This document shows positions 10,816-35,459 of a stretch of DNA of 64,000 nucleotides, piece by piece; within the stretch, counting starts at the first letter, position 1, and each line of letters opens with the position of its first letter. A model generated the notes under the pieces. That model made no database searches. It saw only the letters and a program-made list of their open reading frames with translations, and had not been told where the DNA came from. Position numbers and translations under genes: made by a program. The stretch comes from Ananas comosus (lineage: Eukaryota > Streptophyta > Magnoliopsida > Poales > Bromeliaceae), in contig NC_033628.1 of the NCBI RefSeq assembly GCF_001540865.1, positions 4,126,394 to 4,190,393 of the forward strand, written 5' to 3'.

Positions 10816-11857
10816 CTATTAAAAATGTCAATTTTGACAAAATTTCAAATTTCAAATTTTAAATTTTAAATTATAAAAGTTAAATTTTGATTTTATATTT
10901 TACATTTTAACTTCTGAATGTCAAATTTCAAATTTTAAAATTTTAAATTTTCAAATTTTATATTTAGAGTTTAAATTCGAATATCAATTTTTAAATTTTT
11001 GTTTAGATTTTAAATTCAAAATTCTAATTTTAAATTTAAATTTAGGGTTATTTTAAAATAAAAATCAGCAAAAAGAATTTATTATTTCCAAATAGCAAAA
11101 GTTTTTTGCCAAATAGATTTCCAAAATTACTTTTCATCTAAACTCAACCAAATGTTGCTTTTAACCAAATCTAGTTCTCCAAATCAAAACAATTATACTG
11201 AAATCACTTCTCAACAAGCCCTTAGTCTTATTTGACATTCGTTTCTATTTTTGAAAAGCCCTAAAAATTCTTGATGTGCCTTAGTGCTTCTCTCTTACAA
11301 TACTTTATTAAAATTAAAATGATAATGAAGGACGATCAATAAGATACCAAAAAGGGTGAGCACTCATTTTGCGAAAACTCCCACTAAAAACCAGGCCCTG
11401 CTCTACATCCGTTGCTTTTTTTAATACAAAAACAGTAGTTTCCTATTATTTGATGTATTAGAAAAATTATTTTAATTTTTATTGTCCATGAGCGTACAAT
11501 ACGTCTGCCTGAAACTTTTTTATTGTCCAATAAATATTTTAAATAAAAAGATTGCAAATAATCTAATATAATTTCAATTTCTTTTAATATACGAAACTAT
11601 AATTAAAAAAATAAAAATCAAACACATCACCAAAGAGACTTGAGTGACTTGTGTTTTAAAATCAACAACATCAACAACATTTTCTAATCCCAAGCAGTTC
11701 AGCTGATGGCGACCACCATTACAGGATCCCAAACTTTTTGAATTGTGTGTGATTTTTTCAGTCGGGAAAGAAAAGCACATCAGAACAAAGGACATATTAT
11801 ACTGCTAGTGTATGAACACAGCTGACAACAAGTACCACTATACGGGCCGATCACAAA
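10816..11857. other. A/T-rich 3' flank of CDC48
   Basis: First about 240 bases of AAATTTTAAA-type low complexity, then ordinary A/T-rich sequence. The last few hundred bases should include the 3' UTR of the CDC48 gene, but I see no decisive polyadenylation signal. Confidence 0.5.
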
Positions 11858-25738
<13,881 letters not shown>

Positions 25739-25739
25739 G

Positions 25740-25740
25740 G

Positions 25741-25766
<26 letters not shown>
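25740..25766 (-). promoter_or_regulatory. CT tract in CDC48 5' UTR
   Basis: A pure GA run on the plus strand reads as CT repeats on the coding strand, starting two bases upstream of the ATG. Pyrimidine patches of this sort are common near plant transcription starts; length variation could affect the very short leader. Confidence 0.6.
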
Positions 25767-25771
<5 letters not shown>

Positions 25772-25798
25772 GATGAAGAAGAAGGTTCTGGAAGGACT

Positions 25799-25807
25799 GG
25801 TATATAG
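25799..25807 (-). promoter_or_regulatory. TATA box of CDC48
   Basis: The coding strand reads CTCTATATACC about 63-68 bases upstream of the ATG. With the usual 25-35 base spacing, transcription would start near 25770, giving a leader of about 30-40 bases. No upstream ATG lies between. Confidence 0.6.
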
Positions 25808-25883
25808 AGCGGTCGATGGGAGGTGAAGGAGAGCAGCGGATTATTATAGCGGTGAGGTGAACCAAGTCGAACCGATATTTCTA

Positions 25884-25960
25884 GTCTCTATAGATATATA
25901 AAATTCAGTTCTAAACTCGCTTAACGGTCTATAGATATATAAAATCAGTTCTAAACGGGT
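25884..25960. repeat. duplicated promoter segment
   Basis: Two near-identical copies of TCTATAGATATATAAAA(TT)CAGTTCTAAAC lie about 43 bases apart upstream of the CDC48 TATA box. Confidence 0.7.
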
Positions 25961-26060
25961 TATGTGTCGGGTTCTCCTTTTATCGCGCGGCCTGTTTCCC
26001 TCCTCTCTCCGATCCATTCGCTCACACTGAGCGGGCTCATGTGCCTATAACGACCCAGCC

Positions 26061-26131
26061 CACTAGCAATAATAACTCGTTGGGCCCAACCACCGGCCCA
26101 AAATGCTTAAGCCCAGTTATTATTGCTAGTG
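26061..26131. promoter_or_regulatory. 17-bp inverted repeat around GGGCCC sites
   Basis: CACTAGCAATAATAACT (26061-26077) is matched exactly by its reverse complement (26115-26131). The 37-base interval contains the palindrome GTTGGGCCCAAC (26079-26090) and a GGCCCA word, i.e. TGGGCC/site II motifs known from promoters of growth-related plant genes. About 320-390 bases upstream of the CDC48 ATG. It may equally be a small foldback insertion. Confidence 0.6.
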
Positions 26132-26840
26132 TCTAAGTCTCTTATAAACCCAATGACAACCCCATTCTCATCCGATGTGGGACTATTGGGGTGTCACAGT
26201 GCCTCCCGCCCCGCCTCCCTCCTTTAGATCGGCACATAGATTTGCTGCCCTCCTCTCTCCAATCCGCCCGCCCTCTCTATAGATCGGGCCAAATCCCTGT
26301 CGCACGCGTGGTTCATGCAGATCTTGCAGGTCGCGGATGTTTGTCGGGCCCTACCCTGACCTTCTCCTATTCCTGTCGTACGCGCGTTCCATCATTGCGC
26401 CAAGGTTGATCGGAGTACGGGAGTGCCCGTGGTATCTCTTCTCTCTGCTCGCCATGTGCATCCCGTCCCTTCTTTCCCTGCAACACTTTCCTCCCTTCCT
26501 CAGTTCCGTCCCCGTCGCTGCCGGAGGTGGGCTACCTGATCCCTTACCTATGATGAGGGATCTACCCCTTTCTGTCCTATGCTGTCGTCCTCCTTCCTTC
26601 TTCCTCTCTCAACTCGCGGTGGTCTCAGCAAATGCTTATAAATAGTCCTGCGGCTATGCAGAGGGGGGCCAACTTTGCTTGCTTGCCTCTATTTTAAAGG
26701 TTTGTTTTAGTTGTTTGCTACTAGAACATCCTCTAAAACTCTCTTTACTGTCCCTGTGGCTTCGGTCCTGTCTTCGCATTGTTTTTTTGGAGTGTGGCTC
26801 ATGCGCATTGTCTTGCTGTCTCATCACTTTTGGTGAGTGG
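26132..26840. other. C/T-rich noncoding, no gene seen
   Basis: Begins with CCGATGTGGGACTATTGGGG, a word I associate with plant LTR-type repeats, and continues with C/T-rich sequence carrying several open frames of low complexity. No conserved domain is visible in them. Confidence 0.4.
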
Positions 26841-26985
26841 GCAACAACCTGCTCGCCCTAAATTATGGTGTGCTTTTTACCACTCCTGTTTGCTTTGGAA
26901 TTCTGACTTCCAACGACCTTCTTTGGCCCCAGCAATAACTTATTTTGAAAAATAGATTCCGACAAAAAATTGGCCTTTATACTTA

Positions 26986-28183
26986 GGCCCGTTTGGATAC
27001 CTCTAAAAACATAGCATAGTTAAACTATGCTACGCCGGTAGGAAAATAATCCTATGAAGCATTTGGAAGACAAAAAAATGACGTAATTTTTGGAGTATAG
27101 TTATACTATACTCCAAAAAATAGAGTAAACTTACAATCCACTTTAACCAAAAAAAAAAAATTCCACCATTTTGGGCTCCTAAAGATGTATCAATTTCTAA
27201 ATTTTAAATTTCAACATAAAATTTTAAATTTCAAATTTTAAAATTTTAAAATTCAATTTTAGTTTTGATTTTAAATTTCAAATTTCAAATTTCAAAAAGT
27301 TCAAATTTCAAATTTCAAATTTCAAATTTCAAATTCCAAATTCCAAATTCCAAATTCCAAATTTCAACTTTCAAATTTCAACTTTCAAATTTCAAATTTC
27401 AAATTTCAAATTTCAAATTTCAAATTTCAAATTTCAAATTTCAAATTTCAAATTTCAAATTTCAAATTTCAAATTTCAAAAAGTTCAAATTTCAAATTTC
27501 AAACTTCAAATTTCAAATTTCAAATTTCAAATTTCAACTTTCAAATTTCAACTTTCAAATTTTAAATTTCAAATTTCAAATTTCAAAAAGTCCAAATTTC
27601 AAATTTCAAGTTTCAAAAAGTTCAAATTTCAAATTTCAAATTTTAATTTAATTTTTAATTTTTAATTTTCAATTTTCAAAATTTAAATTTAAACTTAAAT
27701 TTTAAATTTTAAATTTATAAATATGTAAATTTATAAATTATTAAATTTAAAATTTAAAATTTTAATTATACATTTTTTAAATTTCAAAATTTAAAGTTTA
27801 AATGGTATACTTTAAATTTCAAATTTTAAAGTTTCAAATTTCAAATTTTAAATTTCAAATTCCAAATTCCAAATTTCAAATTTAAAACATAAAATCTAAT
27901 TTAATTTTTTAATTTTTAATTTTAAATTTTAAATTTTAAATTTTAATTTTATATTTTGAATTTTAATTTTTAAATTTTGAATTTTGAATTTTGAATTTTG
28001 AATTTTAAAATTTTAGAAATTTAATTGTTATAAATACTATGAAATTGTATGATATATATCCAAACAGCTTAAAAATGAAGCTGTGGAATTTTTTTGTAGT
28101 TACAGGATTCCGTATTTCATTTAGACCAAAACCATAGAAAAAAAATTCCATGGAGTTTTTTAACTATCCATCCAAACAGGGCC
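26986..28183. mobile_element. PIF/Harbinger-like MITE, TTA target
   Basis: Ends GGCCCGTTTGGATA and TCCAAACAGGGCC are inverted (one-base offset), and TTA flanks both sides (26983-26985, 28184-28186). The neighbouring tandem copies at about 28380 and 28455 read CTTAACACATTAAAA with a single TTA, so the empty site is seen directly. No transposase; the interior is low-complexity. TTA duplication and the GGCC.GTTTGG ends fit PIF/Harbinger (Tourist-like). Confidence 0.85.
27265..27655. repeat. 7-bp AAATTTC microsatellite
   Basis: About 390 bases dominated by the heptamer CAAATTT with a few substitutions and AAAAGTT interruptions. Seven is not a multiple of three, so the open frame here (KFQISNF repeats) reflects a stop-free heptamer. 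Lies within the TTA-flanked MITE. Confidence 0.9.
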
Positions 28184-28560
28184 TTAACACATAAAAAAAA
28201 AGGGAAAAAATTGCTGAGGACTTTTGGTGAATTGGACGAAAAAAATTGCTGAGGACTTTTGGTGAATTGGGCGGTGTTCTGCTCGCCCTAAATTATGGTG
28301 CTCTTTTTCCCCCCTGTTTACTAGCAATAACTTATTTTGAAAACCCGGTTCCGAAAAATAATTAGCCTTTATACTTAACACATTAAAAAAAAAAGAAAAA
28401 AAAATTGCTGAACATTTTGAAAAACAGATTCCGAAAAAAAATTGGCCTTTATACTTAACACATTAAAAAAAAAGAAAAAAAATTACTGAGAATTTTTGGT
28501 GAGTTAGGCGGTGTTCTACTCGCCCTAAATTATGGTGCTCTTTTTTTCTCCCTGTTTACT

Positions 28561-28960
28561 TTGGTGCTTTGTCTGGACTTCTTTGGGTCCCCCCAAATCT
28601 GAAATTTTAAAAGTCCCCTCCTTAAACCGTTGCACATAATCAGTTAACCCAAAAAAATAGGGCTACTGCTCTTTTGTACTTAGTGCAGTAAAAAAAGAAA
28701 ATTCCTGGGGCCTCTTTGGACCTACCAGCTATAATAATTTTTTGCTGTGCCTTCTCAAGGCCTTTGCTTAACAAAGTTTTTAAAGGTGCCTGCTTAAGGA
28801 ATGTCCCTTCTATTACTTTCGGTAATGCTCATTAAAATGCCCTCCCTATTACTTCTACTTAACATGCCCTATGGCCGGTTGAGCAAATATTTATTTAGAA
28901 TACTTTTATTCCTGTTAAAAACAAAAAGAGTTTCTCTCATTAAGTAGGTATAAGCATTTT
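28561..28960. other. noncoding, upstream of a dead gene
   Basis: No conserved coding. Ends with CATTTTCCTTTGTATTGACC, a plausible but unproven intron or leader for the pseudogene that follows. Confidence 0.35.
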
Positions 28961-28968
28961 CCTTTGTA

Positions 28969-29544
28969 TTGACCCCAGTTTACATCTTGGCAACAGTTAC
29001 TGAGATGTCGGTCATTCAGCTTTCATATACTATGTTGCTTGGTGAAATTGTTGGGAAGCTGGGCGTTGAAACACCAGAGTGTATTGTAACTATTGCTGCA
29101 GAGGGTTTGTTTATAGCGTATATAGACCTTCCAATCTCGCACGGTGGAACCGTTATTGAAATTGCCCGCAATTGCGGCTCTCCATCTGCTGATTACATGA
29201 CAGCCAAGGAAGATACAGCACGAGTTGCCATCCAAAGGATGAAGGAAGAACTCGGTTTGCAAATAAAAGATGCAAACTACGATGATTTTATATTATACAA
29301 GAGTTTGTACGATAATGTTACGCTTCACAATAGCGACTTGGTTGGCTAGTTCACGAACCTTAGGCGGGAACACAGTCTCCTTAAAGATTGTTATGCTACT
29401 GTGGTGTCTAAAAAAGCCGACGCCATAACTGAGCAGATTAAATTGCATCGTGAGCTCAATGATTGTCATGCCACAATCAACTGCATTCGTTTTGGCCAAT
29501 CTGCTATGGCGTGTGACCCCTCTGAAGTAGGATCAGTTTCTTAG
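28969..29544 (+). pseudogene. broken gene of unknown family
   Basis: An open frame of 126 codons (28969-29349, TAG) has non-repetitive, protein-like composition. After the TAG the same frame continues open for about 64 codons, with charged helix-like sequence (LRREHSLLKDCYATVVSKK), to TAG at 29542-29544. So it was probably one protein of at least 190 residues broken by one nonsense codon; the true start may lie in an upstream exon. The segment around EDTARVAIQRMKEEL resembles the second helix of a double-stranded RNA-binding fold, but that is only an impression. No splice model or homologue is assigned. It could be a transposon-borne gene piece. Confidence 0.4.
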
Positions 29545-29980
29545 TTCTTTGCTCCGTACCCTTTAGTGTTAGAATGTCCAACAGACTCCTTTTGTACTAT
29601 AGAGCCAGTTCTCATGCCTCTGCATGTTTTGTGCTTTTGTCACTTTGTAAACTTTGTCATGTACTGTTATCTGGTTTTTTTTTTAAATGATGCGTAGTAT
29701 GCCGGGGCTGTGGTTCTATTACCGATTTGGTGTCTAGATCGTGCTCTTTGAATTTCTCTTGCGTTCTATGACTTGAGGATATTATGTAAGTACTCTAGAA
29801 TTAGGAAAGGCCCTTGTGGATGAGTAAAACCGCAAAATAATGGTATGAGATCTTGCTGGTTTAGTTAAATTCGTTTTTCTTGCTGAACTTCAGTTAAATT
29901 AGTTCATCTTATAAGCAACACTCAATAAACACTCCAGTTCAACGAATGTTGATCATAATATTGTGAAAGTAGTGGTATAA
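29545..29980. other. noncoding, nothing recognised
   Basis: A/T-rich sequence following the dead gene; possible 3' UTR. No repeats or RNA gene seen. Confidence 0.4.
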
Positions 29981-29984
29981 AAGA

Positions 29985-30510
29985 AATGGATGCTTTGTGA
30001 CCTCAAATGATTTGTTGAGCAATGATGATACGAAATATAAAAAAGGCTAAGCTTGATGGCCTTGGGGCAACACTTGCGGCAATTGTTGGCTAAAAAAATT
30101 AAGAAATAGATGCTTTGTGACCTCAAATGATTTGTTGAGCAATGATGATACGGAATATAAAAAAAGGTAAGCTTGATGGCCTTGGAGCAACACTTGCGCC
30201 AATTGTTGGCTAAAAAAATTATATCGAATATGTGATGATGCGGAATGGTTTGTTTGGCAATGGTGATACGGAATTAAAAAAAGTCTAAGCTTATAGTGAT
30301 ACGGAATTAAAGAAAGTCCAAGCTTGTGGTGATCCGGAATTAAAGAAAGGGCAAGCTTGATGGCCTTAGGGCAACACTTGCACCATTGTTGGCTAAAAAA
30401 ATGTGCATCACATATATGATGATACGGAATTTTAAAAAAACCAAGCTTGATGGCCTTAGGACAAAACTTGCGCCAATTGTTTGCTAAAAGAAAAAAAAAA
30501 AAAGTCTATT
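29985..30510. repeat. 120-bp tandem repeat, about four copies
   Basis: GATGCTTTGTGACCTC starts at 29989 and 30109 (120 bases apart). Units share GATGATACGGAAT, AAGCTTGATGGCC and CAATTGTTGGCTAAAA. The first two are nearly identical, the others are shortened and partly scrambled. Confidence 0.85.
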
Positions 30511-31460
30511 GGCTATGTGATGAAAAGAATAAAGATGCCCTTACTATCTGAGCTCAGCCGATTTTTTTCAAAATTATTTGGAATCACTGATTATCCATTT
30601 CTTTTTGTCACTACTCTTTGTGCTTAATTTGCAAGTATTCTCCACAAAGCTCTCAATGGCGTCGTGCAAAGCTTGCTTGCTATTTACTGATGCTTTTGAT
30701 ACTTTCTTCTAAGGTTTGCCTTTTCGGGATTCTAATTCCTTAAAAATTAGTACATGCGGTTTACATTTGAGATTTCTTACATGCCCTTCCTCTAGGACAA
30801 AAGAATTCGGCATTATTGTCTGAGTTCCCTGCATTTTTTTTCCCCAAAGCTTTCTAACATGTATATCATTACTTCCAATTTATTGTGTTTAGTTTTTGGC
30901 TTTTGTATACACCATGAACTGCACTAGGTCATCTGAAAATAATGAACCAAGGGTTACTTTAATTGTTCCCCTCTTTGTCTTACATATGTTGGCATCATTA
31001 TATAGTACTTTAAGATCAGTCCCCTTTGGCAGGTTCAACACTTCCCACAACTCACTCAACAAGTATTAATTGAGTACTGTGATATTGTCCTTGTTATGTC
31101 ATGGTATTAAAATTTTCGCTCCTCTTTGACTACTTTGGTTTAAATATTTAGAGTTATTTGTTGCATTTTTCTTTAGCTCCAGTCCTTCAATACATTGTTA
31201 TATTCTAATATTCCTTGGTGTTTCTGACCATTTTCTACCTCTTCTTTGAGGCGATGATGATGAGTAGGGAAATATGTGAAAAATATTGGCTTAGAACGAG
31301 CGGAAGTTTGGACAACCTGCTCATAGGCAACCACTTCCTATTGTTCTTATAGTTGGTGGATGCTACTCATGTCCTTATTTCTAGGGAAACTATGGCTATG
31401 CGTGTTCGGCTATGGTTCTTCCTGGTTGCGCATTACCAGCTCTCAATAATCGAGTGCTTG
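30511..31460. other. noncoding, nothing recognised
   Basis: A/T-rich, no gene or element boundary seen. Confidence 0.4.
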
Positions 31461-31469
31461 ATTCACAAA

Positions 31470-33480
31470 AGTTTAGATTAGGTTGACTCACATATTGCAA
31501 GATACCATGAAGATTTTTGTGAATCAAGTGCAATTTGTTAAAGCTCTCAAATATTACACGATACCATGAAGATTTTTACTAAACCTTTGTGAATCAAGTA
31601 CAATATGGAAAATATGTATGATGACAAGGTTATGAAGATTGTACTCTATGATAGTGTGTAATGAGTGTCATAGTTTTTTGGTCTTTTGGCGCTTTACTCT
31701 ATGCACTTCAGGTCTTTGTGGTTCCTAATGTTTCTTGCGCCTTTTTCACAATTGGGAGTAGTACAAGCTAAAAGATGCAATAGTTTCTAATTGCTGAACC
31801 TTTTAGTGATAATAACCTTTTTTGTGATGATGTCGGTTCAAATCAGTTCAAATTTATGCATATTGAGATGGAATTTTAAGTCAATAGCTCTACTTTCTAT
31901 GTTGATCAAAGATGGTGCAATGCTGATTTTCTGGACTGAACTGGGCCAACTTTGGATTTTGATAAAATCCATTTGAATTTCTCCTAGAAGCTGAACTTTG
32001 GAAGGATCGATAGTAATCATTTTTTTCTTTTTCTTTTTTTTTTTGAGAGATAGGTAGCACGCTACCCACTTCATTTATTTTATTTAGAAATAAACTTAGC
32101 TGGAAATGTGAATCAACTAGGATTCAAACTTGGGACCTCGAGTACTAATCACCAAGCCCTTTGCTACTTGCTCAAGGGACAGTTGGTATCTTGACTTCAT
32201 CCTCTTGTGGTTAGAATCTTATTTGGACCAATTTGGAGGCAACATGAGTGAGAAATTCGGTTCTAAGAGATATTTTTCATGAAATTGTTACAATTGCTGC
32301 TGCCTTTACTAAATCATTGATCTGATAATAGATGGCTCATTTTTTGCAAGAATGATTGGTAATATGCATATGAAGTAATTGTGCATCTCTCTTGATTGCT
32401 CTATTCTTTATATTATACTTTTGTTTGTTTTTATTGACCTGATTTTGTTTTTTAAATAGGAAAATAATGCATGGTTTATTGTCCATTCCTTGTGGTTAAT
32501 TTCTAATGCACTGATTCCTGGATTTTTTCCCCCACTCTGCTATGAATTTCGCTCTGCTATGAATTTCGCTCTGCTATGATTTCACATACTTCTCGCATCG
32601 ATTGATCTAAACTTGCTCAGTTTTTTTTTTTTTACATATTCTACTTACATCTTTTGGTTTAGCTATATTCTTTGTCACCCCAATTTTTTCTTATGATCTA
32701 TTTGTTCAAATAATGTTCTGCATTGCATAGGTAAGGTTAGGAGAAAAAAAAATGTGTGAAGAGACAAGATATGTAATATTGCAAGATACTATGAAGATTT
32801 TTACTAAACCTTTATGAATCAAGTACAATTTGAAAAATATGTATGATGACAAGGTTATGAAGATTGTTCTTAGCTTGGTTATGAGATAATTAGTGCACTT
32901 TTGATATTTATGCTGAAAATTCAGTACGTTGAGAGTATTGTGATAATTGATGGAATTGTGGTTGACTTTGTATCCACTTTTTTGAGTTAGTGTTGATGGG
33001 ACTCTAGCTTACTTCTTCTCCACCTCGGAACTCCATTCTTGCAATAAATTTCCTTCAATTTCTCCAATTACCCTCTTTTCTCTGCTGGCTGGCAGCAGGG
33101 TATTTGGGAGAAAGGAGCTTAATTGGAGGAGTTTTGAAGTTCCAAATTTAAAATTGAATATATGTAGCTGTGTAGGGGGAAGTTGAAATGCAGCTTGCAC
33201 CTCTGTTGAGATGGAATTTCAAGTCAATAGCTTTACTTTTTATGTTGATCAAAGATGGTGCAATGCTGATTTTCTGGACTAAATTGGACCAACTTTGGAC
33301 TTTGATAAAATCCATTTGAATTTCTCCTAGAAGCTGAACTTTGGAAGGATCGATAGTAATCTTGACTTCATCCTCTTGTGGTTAGAATCTTATTTGGACC
33401 AATTTGGAGGCAACATAAGTGAGAACTTCGGTTCTAAGAGATATTTTCTATGAAATTGTTACAATTGCTACTGCCTTTAC
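31470..33480. repeat. local segmental duplication
   Basis: Two blocks recur about 1.2-1.4 kb apart in the same order: the GATTTTTACTAAACC...GACAAGGTTATGAAGATTGT block (31560-31650 and 32775-32870), and the GAGATGGAATTT...TACAATTGCT.CTGCC block (31865-32305 and 33207-33478). The second block is interrupted in the left copy by a SINE. Divergence is a few percent by eye. Confidence 0.85.
32019..32184 (-). mobile_element. tRNA-derived SINE with paralogous empty site
   Basis: Minus orientation, poly-A tail at the left. The right end has an A-box-like TTGAGCAAGTAGCAAAG and a B-box-like AAGTTTGAATCC. The duplicate at 33205-33480 reads GATAGTAATC directly into TTGACTTCATCC, without the element, so its limits are seen by comparison. 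The target duplication is imperfect (GTAATC / GTATC). Same family as 9782-9880. Confidence 0.88.
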
Positions 33481-33484
33481 AATT

Positions 33485-34011
33485 CTTCCACACTTCTGAT
33501 AAATTATATGAATTCCCACGTGCCAAAAGACATTGCCTTAGGTACTACTTAATATGTGTTTCCTCACTACTAATAGAATAACTTTACACAACAACACTCA
33601 TATTACATTGTTTGCTTTGTAGTGATAACGAAGGCTCTGAAGACAAGCAATGAAGGATTATGTATAAATATGCCATTTCTTAGCAATATATATAAATGTA
33701 ATGGAGATTATGCCTATTCTAAACAATATTTATAATTTACCTTTATAATCTACGTGTATATATGAAGTTAATCATTTTAGAACCTCTTCTAATAATATAT
33801 ATCATAAAATTATATTTTCACTATGTTTAAATTTTGTTAATCTCCAAGTTTTTCTCGCTGATTTAGCAGACTTGCTAAGCTTTATTTCTAGGCACCATGC
33901 TGAACTTGACAATTTAGAGAAGAGTTGCCAAACTTCTATTGTGTGTGAGTGCATATACCTATGTTACTATTTTGATTAACCTTTCACATATCGCATTATA
34001 TCAAGGTGAGT
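33485..34011. other. A/T-rich noncoding, no gene seen
   Basis: No coding or repeat signal apart from general A/T richness. Confidence 0.4.
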
Positions 34012-34602
34012 TTAGATACCCAGTTTCTTATTGTTGAAGTTGAACTTGAGGTAAGGAGGTAACAAGTATCGTCGTCGTGGTCCATCTGGGGTGCACGTAG
34101 CAATCGGGTGGAACCTAACGTATGAAAGTGAGTGCCTCACTGCTATCCATCTGGGGATGCAGGTGGCGATCGGGTGGAACCCGATGTATGAAGTAATGGA
34201 TCCCAAGGCACATTGACTATTGCTGTTGAAGCCGGAGATTAGAACGTCCTCTGGTTCAAGATCTTCGATTCTATATCCTGTTTGAATTAAGGTCTGCTTC
34301 GGTAGGATACTTACCGCAGACCCGGGATCAACCAACATTCGCTGAAGATGAGTGCTGTTAACATATCCTTCGACATACAAGGGGCGGTTGTGATCTCTAT
34401 TCCCTGAACGGATGGATGATGAATTTGTTGTTGTTGTTGCTGTCGTAGAAGCGTATTCAGTGCATCCATCATAGTGTTCTTCTTCGTGGCAACATTGCGG
34501 CCCATATAGCCGTTGAGTCACTTCGAGCTGATCTCCGATACACTCTTCGTTAGTCCCTATCCGATCATGTTCAACCTCAGCATACTGGCACAAGTGGTAC
34601 AC
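34012..34602 (-). pseudogene. Ty3/gypsy aspartic-protease fragment
   Basis: A 196-codon minus-strand frame with an N-terminal low-complexity part (Thr/Ser run from a CAA-type triplet repeat near 34430) and then a retropepsin core: NRPLYVEGYVNS, MLVDPGSAVSILP and an EDVLISGFN segment. The motif is D-P-G-S where D-S/T-G is typical, a variant I have seen in some plant gypsy lineages. The C-terminal part is a roughly 70-base imperfect duplication (FHPIATC twice) and lacks reverse transcriptase. It is a fragment, opposite in direction to the integrase tail at 34757. Confidence 0.75.
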
Positions 34603-34756
34603 CCAGATGTCCCTACCCGAGTGGTCAGTGTGTTCTTCTTCGTGGCAACATCTTTGCTGGTCATTTGATTAAATACCATTTCTTTAAAAAAAAAAAAAAA
34701 GAAGAAAAGAAAACGAAGGGGGGAGGATCACCCCCCCTCTTCTCCTTCTTCTCCGT

Positions 34757-34955
34757 CATGGAGGTGGAAATTCCCTCCTTGAGGGTTGCGGTCCATGAAA
34801 ATGTCAGTGACAATCATCAAAGTAAGCTTCGATTGCAGGAATTGGATTCCCTTGAAGGGCTGAGGCTTCAAGCTCAGCAAAATCTCGAGCTTTATCGAAG
34901 TCGGATGTCCAATGCATACAACAGGATGGTGAAGCTTTCAATAAAACCTTGGTAA
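34757..34955 (+). pseudogene. Ty3/gypsy integrase C-terminal fragment
   Basis: The frame reads RLQELDSLEGLRLQAQQNLE, then LYRSRMSNAYNRMVKLSIKP before stopping. This matches the helical linker just ahead of the GDLVL chromo/SH3-like tail in plant gypsy polyproteins. Upstream is poly-A and AG-rich sequence. A 21-base word (TGTTCTTCTTCGTGGCAACA plus T) occurs at 34475 and again at 34631, between this piece and the protease fragment, so the two pieces were joined by rearrangement. Confidence 0.65.
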
Positions 34956-34959
34956 AATT

Positions 34960-35455
34960 GCTAAAGATTGTGTGATTCACATTTTTTTCCCGATTTTTTA
35001 TTCCCGATAAAGTTTTTTGTTGCTTTATATATGGCTTATGCATTTACTTAAGGAGATAAATAATTTTGTTAATTAGTTTTTGTGTAGTCTATATTAACAG
35101 TTTATAAAAAATATACTACTCTTTATTTGCTTCATCTTTTATTTTCTTCTTTTTCTCTCTTAGCGTGTTAAGTAAACCTTTGTATATGTCTTATATGCAA
35201 ATAATAAATCACTTAATAAGCTTACAATTTTCTTTAAATCTGAAATATTTTTTTCTCCTTTTATTTGAAGTTGTCGTTTGGCGATTAGCTTGGACACAGT
35301 ATAAACTAATTAAACAATAAAAAGCAAAATTAAACATCCATGAACATCTTTGAGTCATGCAATTCTGGATTCTTAATTTGAACTTTTTATATACATAAAA
35401 AATCTTTATGCAAGTGAAATCTGAATTATGAATTCTAAACATTTATATGTATCGA
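34960..35455. other. A/T-rich noncoding, no gene seen
   Basis: Nothing recognised. Confidence 0.4.
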
Positions 35456-35459
35456 ATTT

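Larger units (their letters stand above)
26841..28560. repeat. tandem segment carrying a TIR insertion
   Basis: A unit including GCTCGCCCTAAATTATGGTG, AACTTATTTTGAAAA and GCCTTTATACTTAACACAT occurs several times: about 26845-26985 (split by an insertion and resumed at 28184), then about 28240-28390, 28410-28470, and a last partial copy to about 28560. Copies without the insertion serve as empty sites. Confidence 0.8.

Noticed and set aside
26191..26645. Pro/Leu-rich frames downstream of the CDC48 promoter
   Set aside because: C/T-rich composition explains them; no domain or splice evidence.
27265..27651. 128-codon KFQISNF repeat frame
   Set aside because: Translation of a 7-base microsatellite inside a MITE.
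32070..32184. Functional tRNA gene
   Set aside because: A- and B-box-like words belong to a SINE head; there is no acceptor stem or cloverleaf, and a poly-A tail follows.
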